Source of the DNA: Lithodes maja | Taxonomy: Eukaryota > Arthropoda > Malacostraca > Decapoda > Lithodidae | Assembly: GCA_037953745.1 (NCBI GenBank) | Contig: JBAKBP010001593.1 | Span: forward strand, 1 to 64,000 | Length of the DNA: 64,000 nt | Reading direction: 5' to 3' | Part shown: positions 1 through 11,186 of the stretch, piece by piece | How the letters are laid out: each line of letters starts with the position of its first letter | How positions within the stretch are numbered: the stretch's first letter is position 1 | Made by a program: the position numbers and the translations under genes | The notes under the pieces: generated by a model | Told to the model about the DNA's origin: nothing | The model's input: the letters and a program-made list of their open reading frames with translations, nothing else | Database searches by the model: none

Positions 1-125
1 CTGAATAAAAATAAGTGAACTTTGTGTCATGTTTCTATGCAACTCGCAACTCAAAAACAATGTTAAATCTTATTAGAATGATTGAGGGATATGTCAATGG
101 GATCAATAGTTACTGAAATAGTTAA

Positions 126-127
126 TA

Positions 128-158
<31 letters not shown>
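126..158. repeat. (ATT)n microsatellite
   Basis: About eleven ATT/TTA units directly abut the truncated 5' end of the LINE copy that starts at 158. The contact suggests that the LINE was inserted into, or primed at, a microsatellite. Confidence 0.9.
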
Positions 159-159
<1 letters not shown>

Positions 160-1995
160 GAAAAGTAAGAGAAGAGTAGATGAGGAATTTGGAAGGAATC
201 TGAGTGTAAAATGGAGGGAGAGTAAGAAACTGTTCTGGAAAGAAGTCAAGAAAGTTAGGGAAGGTAGCAAGGGAAACAGTAAGGGTGTGAAAGATAAGAA
301 TGGGAGAATGCTAGCCGAGAAGCAAGAGAGAGTTGAAAGATGGAGGGAGTACTTCAGTGAGTTGCTAAATGAAAGGAATGAAGAGCCAGCAAACATAGCT
401 GGATATGGTATGGGAGGGAGAAGAAGAGAAGTAGTGGAGGAGGTGGGGATCAGGAGGTCAGAAGTGTGGGAAGCCATGAAAAGAGTGAAGTTGGGGAAAG
501 CACCAGGAACAGATGGAGTGTGTGGGGAAATGTTGAGGTATGGTGGTGAGATAGTGATAGAATGGGTATGGAAAATGTGCAAACTAGCATGGAGAAGGGG
601 AGTGCACCCGATGACTGGAAGACTGGCATAATAGTCCCCCTATATAAGGGCAAAGGGGAAAGAGGAGTGTGTGGTAACCACCGAGGAATATGTCTTCTAA
701 GCGTAGTAGGGAAGGTATACAGTAGGGTAGTGATTGAGAGAGTGAGAGTGAGAACGGAGAAATGGATAGGCGACGAGCAGGGAGGTTTTAGGAAGGGGAA
801 ACGAGGATGTGTAGATCAGATTTTTACCCTGAATTGTGTTGTGGAGAAGTATCTGGAGAAGAAACAAAAGGTGTATGTTGCCATTATGGACTTGGAGAAG
901 GCCTATGACAGAGTGGATAGAGAAGGTTTGTGGAAAGTACTTAGAATATACGGAGTAGAGGGCAAGTTGCTGAAAGCAGTGAAGAGCATGTATGAGGGTG
1001 CAAAGGCGGCAGTACGTGTGGAGAGTGAGCAGAGCGAGTTCTTTGACCTGAATGTTGGTTTTAAACAGGGGTGTGTGATGTCCCCGTGGTTGTTTACTGT
1101 ATATATGGATGGAGTTATGAAAGAAATACTATCAAGAGCAGTGGATGTTGGTGTATCGCTGAAAAGGGAGGGAATTGAGTGGAAGCTACCTATACTGCTG
1201 TTTGCGGATGATACAGTTCTGATGAGTGATAATGAATGGGAGTTGCAGGGTCTGGTAAATGAGTTTGGAACAGTGTGCGAAAAACGGAATTTGAAGGTAA
1301 ATACGGGGAAGAGCAAGGTTATGGTCTTCGAAAGGGGTGAAGTCACAGAGTGTGAGGTGAAGCTGAACGGTCAGGCTATGGAGATCGTCAACTCTTTTAA
1401 GTATCTGGGCAGTGTGTTGAGTAAAGATGGGACTATGGATGAAGAGGTGCGGGAGAGGGTACAACAGGGGAAGAGGGTTGTAGGAACGCTAAAAGCAGTA
1501 ACAAGAAATAGGGTGGTCAGTATGGAAGTGAAGAAGTCCTTGCATGACAGTGTGGTAATCCCGACACTGACTTACGGAAGCGAAGCATGGACGTTGGTTG
1601 AGAGACTCAGACCAAGAGTGAGAGCAGTGGAAATTAATTACTTAAGGAGTGCGTGCGGAGTTACATGGAGGGATAGACAGACTAATGAGGAAGTAAGAAG
1701 GAGGTGTGGTGTGGAGGTAGATGTGCTGGAAAGTGTGAAAAGGAACAACTTGAGATGGTTCGGCCATATGGAACGTATGGAAAGCGAGAGAATGACTAAG
1801 AGGGTCTACGAGAGCGAGGTGGAGGGACAGAGGGGGAGAGGTAGACCGAATATGAGGTGGAAGGATGGAGTGAGGAACTACATGAACGAAGGCGGTGCTG
1901 GTTGGGAGGAGGGGCGTCGACTGACTGGGGACAGAGGTGCATGGGGGCGGTTCGTTCGTGGCCACCCCTTCGGGGATCACGGCGTCGGGCAATAG
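158..1995 (+). pseudogene. LINE (non-LTR retrotransposon) reverse transcriptase, 5'-truncated
   Basis: This is the reverse transcriptase half of a non-LTR retrotransposon ORF2, which copies element RNA into DNA at a nicked target. A first open stretch (158 to about 600) contains the RT entry motif GKAPGTDG. A second frame (about 600-1995) carries MDLEKAYDRVD, FKQGCVMSP and the catalytic FADDTVL box (about 1201-1221), then the C-terminal CR-like region with WFGHMERM and GRGRP. The two frames join by a frameshift near 597-605. No endonuclease domain is present, so the copy is 5'-truncated at the ATT tract. The ORF ends just before a (TAGA)n tail. The C-terminal style (WFGHMERM, GRGRPNMRWKDGV) resembles RTE-like arthropod elements, but the clade is uncertain. 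It is not functional as read. Confidence 0.85.
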
Positions 1996-2010
1996 ATAGA
2001 TAGATAGATT
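1993..2010 (+). repeat. (TAGA)n tail of the LINE
   Basis: Four TAGA units directly follow the stop codon of the LINE ORF. Short microsatellite tails instead of poly-A are typical of several LINE clades. Confidence 0.75.
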
Positions 2011-2490
2011 ATTATTACTGATAAGGACATGGGTGATGTTACATAAGATAAATGTTAACACACGATATAGATTGCATTATAATATGCATTATAAGAAGAT
2101 AATGGGCCAAAAACCTATGTACTGTGACATCAAGATTGTATAATACAAATAACTATTGGTAGGGATACGTTTTAACAGCAGAGATTACCATTTGTGCTTT
2201 GAGTTGCAACTATTGTGGGAAGGAAATGTATGAATATGTCACAGGTACCCTTGACTTTACTTTTAACAATTAACTGTAATATGTGATGACGTACCTCTGC
2301 CGTGACGTGGGTTTTGGTCCGGGAATCAATGTCGACGACCTGACATGGTGTTAGCAGCTTCCTTGCCCTGGATTGCTTGCAGATTGGGGTATCGTTGGGC
2401 ATGTTAGCGTGAGTTGGTGGTTGTTCAGAGGTGAACTGTGAAGCTATCACTCCGGGGAGTCCTTTATAGAGGCTAGGGGTAGGGGGGGAC
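2011..2490. other. No gene seen
   Basis: Non-coding sequence. A 106-codon minus-strand open frame at 2172-2492 has no domain signature and I do not regard it as a gene. Confidence 0.6.
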
Positions 2491-2499
2491 ATGTGTCGC

Positions 2500-2982
2500 T
2501 TGGAATCGCGGCTGCCAGCTTACAGTGCGGTGTTGCCACCACTCGGGCTTGACTCGTCGATTCTAGAACGTTCGGATTACACTCACCCCGAGTGTAATAC
2601 ATTCTAGAATCGACGAGTTACACTTTAGTTGCATTTGGGTTCACTCGAAACATTTCGGGAACACTCGGCATAACTCTTCAAGAATCGGGACTATTCGGGT
2701 TTCCCAAATTTGAAATAACGCTTACTATCGGGCACATTCGCGTTACATTCGTTAGCATTCGGGTTACACTCTGCACTACTCTTGGTACACTCGTTAGAAT
2801 TCGGGCACATTTGCCTGTGCATTGCATTGGAAGCCCGAATTATCCCGAGTCACTGCTGGACACTATTGGATACTCCTAAGGATTCGGGAATACTCGGCAT
2901 CAATCAGGCATGCTTGAACCACGTGCTTTTGTCCGCGAGGGTTCCCGATTAAAACCGAGTACTTCCGAGTATTAAAGAGCTG
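2500..2982. repeat. Block of short degenerate ACTCG-type words
   Basis: The words ACTCG, ATTCGGG and TACACTC recur irregularly every 10-25 bases across this block. The mirror form (CGAGT, GAGTG) dominates at 4246-4495, on the other side of the TTAA units. Aligned in reverse complement the two blocks share stretches such as TTTCCCAAATTTGAAA versus TGCCCAAATTTCAAA. They may be worn inverted arms of one larger element. Confidence 0.45.
2553..2617. repeat. Perfect two-part hairpin
   Basis: The 16-base arm CTCGTCGATTCTAGAA (2553-2568) is exactly reverse-complementary to 2602-2617. Nested inside, ATTACACTC (2576-2584) pairs with 2590-2598 around a five-base loop. Single-stranded DNA or RNA here would fold into one long hairpin with a small internal loop. 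Confidence 0.85.
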
Positions 2983-3517
2983 TTAACCCGGGAACTGCGG
3001 GGAGACTCTTAAGAGTTCCCCCGGCGGACTGCGGGAAGACTCTTAAGAGTCAGAGAAAAAAAAAATCAACTTTTGACATCGAAAAAACAAATTATTATTT
3101 TTATTTTTTTATTTTTTTATTTTTGTTTGGCCCCTGGGCCATGCAAAATCTCAGTCCTCTACTTCCCCTCCTTCCCCACTTTCCTCATCTCCTTCAGTTA
3201 TCACCTATTTTCCCTGTTATTCCCTTATTCTGAGGTATATTTTCGTGCTAACATTAGCGAGTTGCAAGCAGGGCATTGTCATCAGTGTTAGCAAACGAGT
3301 GCAGAGAGAGAGAGAGAATATCGATCGACTGTGTCTCAGTGGCCTTGGGTGAAATTGGCGGGAAAGCAGCTTGCCTCACCCATACATTATACAACTCGCG
3401 GGCTATATCTCCGATTTTGACCATCCAAACGATGTTTTCACTCGTTTTATTGTTGTTTCAGGTTAATACCTTTATAATCAACCCATAATAGGCGCGTATG
3501 GATAAGTATTAATGCTA
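2983..3517 (+). mobile_element. TTAA-delimited repeat unit 1 (piggyBac-type non-autonomous element?)
   Basis: The unit begins TTAACCCGGG and carries, just inside, a twice-repeated CTGCGGG...ACTCTTAAGAGT motif. A T-rich stretch, a cytosine-rich stretch and a (GA)n patch follow. A second copy starts exactly at the next TTAA (3518). The internal layout resembles the TTAA element at 16699-17344 (for example TCACCTATTTTCCCT and the region around 3400). No open frame of interest is present. Confidence 0.65.
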
Positions 3518-4056
3518 TTAACCCGGGAGCTGCGGGAAGACTCTTAAGAGTTCCCCCGGCGGACTGCGGGAAGACTCTCTGGAGTAAGTAAAACTAAAAA
3601 TCAACTTTTTACATCGAAAAAAAAATATTTTTTTTATTTTTATTTTTTTATTTTTTTATTTTTGTTTGGCCCCTGGGCCATGCAAAATCTCAGTCCTCTA
3701 CCTCCCCTCCTTCCCCACTTTCCTCCTATTCCTCAGTTATCACCTATTTTCCCTATTATTCCCTTATTCTGAGGTATATTTTCGTGCTAACATTAGCGAG
3801 TTGCAAGCAGGGTGTTGTCATCACTGATGGCCATCGAGTGCAAGAGAGAGAGAGAGAGTATCGATCGACTGTGTCGCAGTGGCCTTGGGGAAAATTGGCG
3901 GGAAGGTAGCTTGCCTCACCCATACATTATACAACTCGCGGGCTATATCTCCGATTTTGACCATCCAAACGCTGTTTTCACTCGTTTTATTGTTGTTTCA
4001 GGTTAATACCTTTATAATCAACCGATAATAGGCGCATATGGATAATTATTAATGCC
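3518..4056 (+). mobile_element. TTAA-delimited repeat unit 2
   Basis: Direct tandem copy of 2983-3517, beginning TTAACCCGGGAGC and highly similar along its length, including TTTGGCCCCTGGGCC and GGCTATATCTCCGATTTT. It ends at the TTAA at 4057. Confidence 0.7.
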
Positions 4057-4245
4057 TTAATGGTACAATGAATATTTTAGTGACGAAAAACCTCAAATAC
4101 GTCAGCACAGGGGGACGTTTTCATTTACCCCCGTGCGCACTTCAGAGGTTAATGGTACAATGAATATTTTAGTGACGGAAACACCTCAAATACATGCGCA
4201 CAGGGAGAGGTGTCTAATTACCCCCATGCGCAGCCGAGAGGTTAA
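4057..4245 (+). repeat. Two 92-bp tandem units, each starting TTAA
   Basis: TTAATGGTACAATGAATA starts at 4057 and again at 4149, and a further TTAA lies at 4242. Both units share TTTTAGTGACG, ACCTCAAATAC and CCCCCRTGCGCA-type segments. They continue the TTAA-spaced ladder that starts at 2983. Confidence 0.75.
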
Positions 4246-4495
4246 GAGTGTATTCGAGTACTTAAGAGTTATTTTGAATGTTCACGAGTGATCACGAGTG
4301 TCTTGACGTTGACCTGACTCGGGGCCAGAATTTCATGCAGGTTTGAAATTTGGGCAGCCCGAGCCGACTTCCCAGGAGTGTCCGTGAGTGACCCAGAGTG
4401 CCCACGTTTTCCTCCGATATTGCGAGTCATTACCTGAGTATCCGCGACTGAATACTCGTGAAAACTCGGCCTCGCACTCCTGAATGTGTGAACCA
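4246..4495. repeat. Block of CGAGT-type words (mirror of 2500-2982)
   Basis: GAGTGTATTCGAGTACTT, CACGAGTG and GAGTGTCCGTGAGTG-like words recur through this block. It is the reverse-complement counterpart of the block left of the TTAA units. No credible gene is present. Confidence 0.4.
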
Positions 4496-4499
4496 TGCT

Positions 4500-4930
4500 T
4501 TACTGTTGTGACTGTACCACCACGGATATATTGGAGAAATTGGACAATATAAAGTATATGTAACTAAATTCAGCTGTTGATTTTATCGTGGCCTACAGCT
4601 TTCTTATACCATGTAATTCATTCCTTTATGTATCTAAATGCGCATAAAATTTGATTACTGATCCTGGGAAATACATAATCCTCTATCGCCTACCTCGCAA
4701 GAGGTGGGTGGGTGGGTGGGTTTGTTCACATCCGTCGCGAGTGTAGCTTCGGCGACTCGCATTATCAGTTGGATGACTCTCATACGTCTTTCGATTTTTG
4801 TGTGTGCTTACGTGATTTTCGTTCATATCCATTGCATGTATATATTGAGGACAATCGAAAGCGAGTATTTAAGTATTATAAAAAGACCGTCGGAAGTGAG
4901 TATTTACCCTTTATCCAACAATAGGGTTGG
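4500..4930. other. No gene seen; short (GGGT)n tract
   Basis: Non-coding. GGTGGGTGGGTGGGT lies at about 4702-4720. Open frames at 4704-4934 read through this tract and have no recognisable domain. Confidence 0.5.
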
Positions 4931-4934
4931 GTAG

Positions 4935-5055
4935 GGAAAATAAGGTTTGTGCCCCCTACTGTTAAAATATATGAGGATTTCAATCAGTCCTGGGGGGGGG
5001 GGGGGGGGGGCTTTGCCCACTCCCCCCTCAACTTATTTCGTATACCACTGCAAAC
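4935..5055 (-). mobile_element. Diverged copy of a small palindromic element with a 19-G run
   Basis: A 19-base G run occupies 4992-5010, followed by CTTTGCCCAC and CCCCCCTCAAC. The arrangement (GCCCCCT, then a spacer, then GGGGC-TTTGCCC, then CCTCAAC-TTATT) matches the family at 26.9-27.7 kb in the same orientation as 27595-27750. It is too diverged for exact ends. Confidence 0.4.
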
Positions 5056-5289
5056 GGTTATGGCCATATACTGCATATTTCTTGCTTTATACTCTTTAAC
5101 CCCTCATTTTCCCTGATATTCATATCACTCCCCACTAGTGGGGAAGTGTTTTTAGATTGTTGGATATGCATTTACTACTATTATCACACATCAAAACACC
5201 TCTAAAAACTCTAAAATTGAAAACAAAAATGCAATTTAATTACATAAACTGTATATTGACCGAGATTTTTTAGGTTTCTATACGTATCT

Positions 5290-5920
5290 ATCCAAATTTC
5301 GTGGTATTCACACAATTTATCCTTGGAGGGTAAAAGGACTTATAGGATAAAGTAGATATGTTAAATAGGTTACATGGCAATATATAAAGGAAGTATCAAT
5401 AAATATTACATACTAACCTTGATAATGATAATATAAGTATAGTCGTAGTGTCAATATCGTTGGCTTAGGCTAGCCTAAATAATTGTGTACCTGTTACTAT
5501 TTACTGGTACTTAGCCTTATGTTGCTATGAAGATGGTCTGGCAGTTTTCTGGTAGAGGTAATATGGTTGGACTATGGATAATAAAAACCGGCAGAGAGAG
5601 AAGGGAGTGGGAATGGTCTTTACACAGCGGGTGTTGATTATAAAGTGGGAATATTTCAAACAGCTGGCCCTAGGTCGCTATGTTGCCAGCTGTACATTAG
5701 TAGTGATAGGAATATATGTACCAAGTTTATATACTGTAAATCAGCTAGTATTAAGTAACACTAATTGAAATACCTCCAAGGATATATTTTTATCTTCATA
5801 CATAATTAATATTTACGTATCTACTTAGGTAACTTTAAACACGGAACAAAATATGGAAAGAAATACTGCTCTATCATGGACGCGGTAAATTCAAAATGTG
5901 GGGTTTTCACGATATATTCC
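5290..5920 (-). repeat. Probable 3' LTR of BEL/Pao element 1
   Basis: On the minus strand this follows the end of Pao-1 pol. Its far part (about 5295-5575) matches 15875-16195 at the other end of Pao-1 in the same orientation, including TCGTGGTATTCAC, ATCCTTGGAGGG and TAGGCTAGCCTAAATAAT. The start near 5920 is inferred from similarity (TCGTGAA, TTGAATTT) to the sequence after Pao-2 pol at 48854. The exact ends are uncertain. Confidence 0.55.
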
Positions 5921-5951
5921 GCCGCCAGTCTGTACAACTATTTACAACTAA

Positions 5952-7110
5952 TTACAGTTGTCCCTTCCCAATCATGGCTCGCCATAACTGGGAGGACCCC
6001 AAAGCAGCCCGACGTGATGTACTCATCTGAGCACCACGGCGGTCATCTCCAGATGTATGGTGAATAGGCTGAGAACTCGATACAGTATCATCCATTTCTA
6101 AATGTATCTTCAATGGATATAACTTGACCACTGGTCGAGTGGTTAGTTCGGTTCCAATCCTAACTTCACATACCCAACATATTTGGTCGTATCCTGGGTA
6201 CAGTTTTGTGACCCGACGCAATTTCCACAATAGGCGAGGACCTTCGTCATGGATGATAACTATGTCCCCAATCTGTGAAAATATCTTCCCTTTCTTGTCA
6301 GCCATATAACTATGCTGCTCCCTCAATGATAGTAGATAGTCTGTACGCCATCTCTTCCAGAAATAATTTGACTGCTTACTGAAAGTCACTGAAGTCATAC
6401 TGAAGTCACTGATCAAGCACAGCATTGTCTGATTGAACCAAAGATTTGTCCTGGAGGTTTTCATCCCAAACCTATATTTTTTGAAAACTTCTGAGACGTT
6501 TTCCACTTATCAGCTGGGACGGAGTTATAGGCAGTGGGTCATTCAAATCACTGTATGTGTATCCAAGCGGCCGATCATTAACTGTGGCTTTTAATTCTAG
6601 CACAACAGTATGAAGCTCTTCTGATGTTACCAATGCTCTACCTAGTACCTTCTTCATACCAGCCTTCAACACACCAATGGCTTGCTCCCATATGGTACTG
6701 AACCATGGCGCTCTGGTGGGTATGAATTGCAACTCACAGTGAGCATCCGCTAAGGTAGCCTTTAAACTTGGATCGCTTATCAGGATCTTCAGCACATTAG
6801 AACTGCCAACAAATGTTGAAGCATTGTTGATGAGAAGTAGATTTGGATATCCTCTCCGGTTGCAAAATCTACGGAATGATTTAGAAATGATTCGCATGAA
6901 AGGTTAAGTACAGTCTCTATGTGCATATATCCTTCGTTACCGCGCAACTAAACAGTATTATATGTAACTTATATTTAATACCAACCTTTTCTTTAATAGG
7001 TAGGCCCCTGTGTAATCCACTCCGGATAATTGAAAGGGATCTAATTGATGTACCCTAAATTCTGGCAAGGGTGGTGCTTGTGCGGTACGATAGGACGATC
7101 CTTGTAAAAA
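5952..7110 (-). pseudogene. BEL/Pao element 1: integrase core end and C-terminal domain
   Basis: The 3' end of a BEL/Pao pol gene on the minus strand. It has three open pieces. The first (about 7110-6958) carries the integrase entry region with QAPPLPEFRV and VDYTGAYL. The second (6897-6472) carries APWFSTIWEQAIGVLKAGMK and NDRPLGYTYSD of the integrase core end. The third (6506-5952) carries WRTDYLLSLREQH, GDIVIIHDEGPR and the terminal QLWRAMIGKGQL, typical of the DUF5641 domain at the end of Pao integrases. Frame changes separate the pieces. LINE-A interrupts the gene at about 7111 and the upstream half resumes at 10190. The gene is dead. Confidence 0.85.
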
Positions 7111-7111
7111 C

Positions 7112-9257
7112 ATATTCTTTTTCATTATGAGCGAAGGAGACAAAAGGCAGAATTGCCTGTATCGAGTGACAGGGCCAAAATCAAGGGACTTTTGACCAAA
7201 ATGCCTGGACACATGGAGTTTGAAGCAACATAAGCCATAGGAAAAGGGATAGTCTGGAAGAGAGTTCCAGAGCTCAGCTGTTGAATAGAAGAAGGGATGG
7301 GAGTATTGTTTCACTCTTGAGTTGGAGAGTTTCACAGAGTAGGGGTGGGATTGTGTTGCAAGATGGGTACTATTTACCGTATGTAGAGGTGTTATGCACT
7401 GGGAGAGCTCTGAGGAACACTGATTATTGTAATAGCGATAGAATAACGAGAGAGATGCAACATTGTGGCGAAGAGAGAGAGGTTGCAGAGAGTTTGTGAG
7501 TGGATGGGAGTTAATAATACGAAAGGCTTTCCTTTCTACTTTGTCTGGGAATGCGGTGTGTGAGGATCCTCCCCACACATGTGAACAATTCTCAATTTAA
7601 GGACGCACTGTGCCCCTGTACAGAGCAAAAAGTTGTGTAGGGGTAAATAACACCTTGAGGCGGTTGAGCACACACAGCTTCTGGGAGGCTGCCTTAGCAA
7701 GTCTGGTAATATGGTCATTCTAAGAGAAAGCAGAAAAAAAGAGACACCAAGAATATTGAGAGAAGATGAAGGATTGATTTTTGTATTGTTGAAGTATAAG
7801 GGATAGTCCTTTGGGAGTTCACGACAGGTAGTAAGATGGAGAAATTGAGTTTTGGAAGCATTAAAGGCAACAAGGTTTTCTCTGCCCCAGTTGGAAATGG
7901 TAGTTAGATCAGAAGATAAGTGTTGTATGGCTTCATTACATTTGTTTTTGAGGGATTGCTGGCTGGGGCGTTCTGGAATACTAAATGAGTAGTGTAAGGT
8001 AGAGTCCTCTGCGTATGAATGGATGGGACTGAAGGTACAGTTGAGAAGATAATTTATAAACATTCAAAAGAGAATAGGAGATAGGACAGAGCCCTGAAGA
8101 ACACCGGAGTTGATAAGATGAGGAAGTAAGCGATGGCCATCCACAATTGCAGCTATGGAACGGCCGGAAAGGAAATTAGAGACAAAGGCACAGATGGACT
8201 GATAAGAAACTGAAGGAGGGTAGTTTAGAAATTAAAGATCTGTGCCACACTCTATCAAAGGCCTTCGATATGTCTAGTGTAATAGAAAAGGTCTCACCGA
8301 AGTCCCAAAAGAAGGATGACCAGGCGTTAGTAAGATATGAAAGAAGATCACCAGTAGAGCGACCCTTAACTGGCGATCTGAGAGTAGATTAGGAGAAGAG
8401 AATTGCTTAAGGGGGGATGGTTCACTTTTTGGGCAATTTTTGCATGTATTCATTATTTTTCTAGTTTCCTCCCTAGACCTCCATCAAGTTTAAAAAAACA
8501 TCCATTAGATCCCCCTTTTAGATTAATTTGTAAATTTTTTGGTAGAAAAATGTCCTGGCCGAAGGCTGGTTCTTCCAACATTACAGGCTCACTATCGTTC
8601 GCCATGGAAAAAATCGACACCTAAATAGCACGAAAGGTCTAAATATTAACGACGGAATGGGGCAAAAAGTCTTAAAGTCGAGTAACTAATGGGGCAAACA
8701 TCTTAACATCTGAAAACTAATGGGGCTAAACATGAGGGAGAAAGTGGTCCAGAAAACCGGCCCATGTCCCTTTAAGAAATTTGGAAGCAAAAATAGTTTA
8801 AAAAACTTTAGAGATACAAGAGATGAGAGCGATTGGACGATAGTTGGTGGGTTGAGAGCAGTCACCCTTCTTTGGGACAGGTTTAATTAGAGCAAACTTT
8901 CAGCAAGAAGGGAAGACGTTAGAGGAGAGACAGAGCCGATAAGAGTTTGCCTAGGCAGGGAGTCAGCACGGAAGCACAGTTTTTAAGTACAAGAGGAGGA
9001 ACACCGTCCTGAATGTACGACTTCTTAGTATTAAGCCCAGAGAGGGTAGAAAGTACATCTTTAGAAGATATTAGGATATTAGGCATAAGTAGAAGAGAGG
9101 GGGGTGGAGAGGGATGAATAGCACCGGAATCATCCAAGGTGGAGTTTCTAGCAAAAGTTTCTTTGTCAGACGAAGAAGTGATGGTTGTACCATCAGAATG
9201 GAAAAGGGGAGGGAAAGACGAGGAAGAAAAATTGTTGGAGAGGCTTTTGGCTTAGAT
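7112..9257 (-). pseudogene. LINE-A copy 1 (jockey/CR1-like), 3' part, inserted in Pao-1
   Basis: A diverged copy of the LINE family that is better preserved at 32008-33866. Recognisable pieces on the minus strand are the RT start region (near 9137, ISSKDVLSTLSGLN), the catalytic region now reading YAEDSTLHYS instead of YADDSTLHYS (about 8010), FNASKTQFLHL, NQCSSELSQCI and the C-terminal FKLHVSRHFG (about 7200). Several frameshifts and a deletion disable it. The 3' end lies at about 7112 in an A-rich tail that abuts Pao integrase. The 5' part continues at 9801-10188 beyond a younger insertion. Confidence 0.8.
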
Positions 9258-9296
9258 TCATATTTTTTCACCAACTTACTTTACTTCTAAACTCAA

Positions 9297-9712
9297 TTAA
9301 CCCATTGCATGCAGGAGATGTTCTGGAATGCCATGGCAATTTAAAGGCTTTTAAAGCCTCTTAAAACTTGTAGAATCGAGTGCGAGGCAGCAGGAGAGGC
9401 CACATGGCCTTCCTCCAGTCAGCCGGCCGCGGCACTGAGGACTCTTGAATCATGCTCTCGCGAGATATACAGCGCTGCCAAAGGAAAATGTAGCGCGACA
9501 TTAACGATAATTGCTCATTTTAGCGAATGTCTATGGTTGTGCTGCGGGTGAAGCCCGTAAGCTACGAAGCTCGTTTTGGTGTAATTTTGAAGCTATTTTA
9601 TTCTAGTTTTTGGCTGAATACATTTAATTTCATTCAAACACTTGCCTAATCAATAAGGAATGCCTGAATGAGCCCTATTATGGCAGAAATATGCCCTCAG
9701 CCAAAGTGTTAA
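9297..9712. mobile_element. TTAA-bounded non-autonomous element inside LINE-A copy 1
   Basis: Starts TTAACCCATTGCATGC (9297) and ends CCAAAGTG-TTAA (9709-9712). LINE-A sequence lies on both sides (up to about 9257, and from 9801). The TTAACCC start and GTGTTAA end match the bounds of the unit at 17377-17864. No open frame. The inverted ends are weak, so the boundaries rest mainly on TTAA. Confidence 0.5.
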
Positions 9713-9800
9713 TGAAATCAACAAATACATGTGGCACTCCAAGGACTCGAACCTAAGATACTCACACCGAAATTATCCGCATTTATGCATTGCGCTATCA
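9713..9800 (-). mobile_element. tRNA-derived SINE head
   Basis: On the minus strand, TAGCGCAATGC (A-box-like) is followed by GGTTCGAGTCC (B box), the internal RNA polymerase III promoter pair of a tRNA-derived SINE. It is followed by ACATGTATTTGTTGATTTCATTAA. A related copy lies at 63150-63240. It cannot fold as a normal tRNA. Confidence 0.65.
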
Positions 9801-10188
9801 AGATGCCAGAAATCTTGGGAAGAACTAGAGTTGGATAATTCAGTGCATTTATTATTGATAAAAGAATGTTTGGCAAGTCGAAGAACAGGTTTGGCTAGAT
9901 TCCAGGCAGAAACATAGGAAGAATGAGAGTCTTAGAGTTTTAAGGCATCAGTACCGTTTTAATGCTTCCTCCTTGTTGCAGACAGCAGTAGAACAAGCGT
10001 GAGTATACCAAGATTTTTTTGCATTAGAGTGAGAGTAAGAAAATGGAATGTATGCTTCTATGCCTGAAAGGATTACCTCGGTAAAGCGTTCAGCACTCTC
10101 CGAGGGTCCCCGGCCACGGAAGCAAAAGTAATTCTATGGGAAATCAAAGACCTTCTGCTGAAGAGCCTCCAAGTTGGCAGAGCAGACA
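9801..10188 (-). pseudogene. LINE-A copy 1, 5' part
   Basis: The minus strand resumes LINE-A with GATGCCAGAAATCTTGGGA (plus orientation), matching 33842-33860 of copy 2. It runs upstream through AERFTEVILSGIEAY and KSWYTHACSTAVCNKEEAL, the linker between endonuclease and RT, in broken frames. At about 10188 it gives way to Pao-1 integrase sequence. Confidence 0.65.
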
Positions 10189-10189
10189 G

Positions 10190-11186
10190 GTGAGGCATCC
10201 CAGCAAAACCTTCTTTACTGCTTGCGTAATTCTAGAGAGCCATCATTTCTGTCTAATATAAGATACTACATACCCCACACCACTAAGATTGCACACTATG
10301 TGACAGTGATTCACTAGAAGGTTCGTAATGTGGTGACAATACAGGATTAGGATTGGGTACTTAGCTGCATGCCTCAATGTGGACCTTTGAATTCTACCCT
10401 TACACCATATCAAACCTCCTTCTAGATAGAGACCTACCTGTTGTACTAGATTACTAGGTAAACCTATCCCTATATCTAGGTAGTGGTATTCTTGACTATA
10501 TCTTTCTTTTTGAGCTAATGCGATCATTGTTGGCTCCGCTGCCCTCAGTTCAGGTACGGTCAGATAACATGGCCTAGTTGTCTTTACCTTTCTTACTTTG
10601 TCTCAGAATGCTAATATACCTTAATACCCATTCCATTACATGCCGTGACTTTCGGTAGAAATCGTACCGATCCCAATTGCAAATGGCAGGTGGTGGTGTA
10701 GATACTGGCAATGGCAACCTGAGAATGTTCACAATCGTCAGTGACAACACCAACCGTATCTATATCAGGGGGCCACAAATTCTGGTGAGGTAGCCATGTA
10801 GGCCCTCCCCACCACAGAGCAGACTTATCGAGTGACCTGGTACAGGTCTCTCTGGTAAGTACCTCACTGGGATTGTCTTCGGAACAGACATACCGAATAG
10901 GAATATCAGGGGCTAAGGTTTTTATTTCATTCTTCCTATTCTAGACATAGACCGACAATATCTTATTGCTAAACAGACAATACAGAGTAATTTGACTATC
11001 AGACCAGAGGTAGATTTGCTGTATTACTAACTCATTAGCATAGGCCTCAAGAATGAATTTTGCCAAACGAGCAGGAAGTAAGACAGTGGTTAGCTCTAAT
11101 TTAGGTATTGTGAGTGGCTTGATGGGTGCTCCCTTAACCTTCGCCATTAGCGGTCTACTGGTACCCTCAATAACTATATCCTTACC
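10190..11186 (-). pseudogene. BEL/Pao element 1: RNase H and integrase zinc-binding region
   Basis: Minus-strand continuation of Pao-1 pol. The piece ending near 10941 carries KPLTIPKLELTTVLLPARLA and YLWSDSQITLYCL of the RNase H region, aligning with 45220-45420 of Pao-2. The piece at 10527-10243 carries IALAQKERYSQEYHYL and NHCHIVCNLSGVGYVV, the HHCC-like integrase zinc-binding region. Between them the reading frame is lost although nucleotide similarity continues. The CR1-like LINE-C at 11187-12150 separates this from the RT half. Confidence 0.8.

Noticed and set aside
102..1464. Minus-strand frames of 92-159 codons across the first LINE
   Set aside because: Antisense shadows of the reverse transcriptase frame.
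2172..2492. 106-codon minus-strand frame
   Set aside because: No recognisable motif and no neighbouring support.
3073..4006. Small plus-strand frames inside the TTAA units
   Set aside because: They are duplicated with the repeat, differ between copies and have no domain.
5574..6067. Small plus-strand frames near the end of Pao-1
   Set aside because: They are antisense to the BEL/Pao 3' end and LTR.
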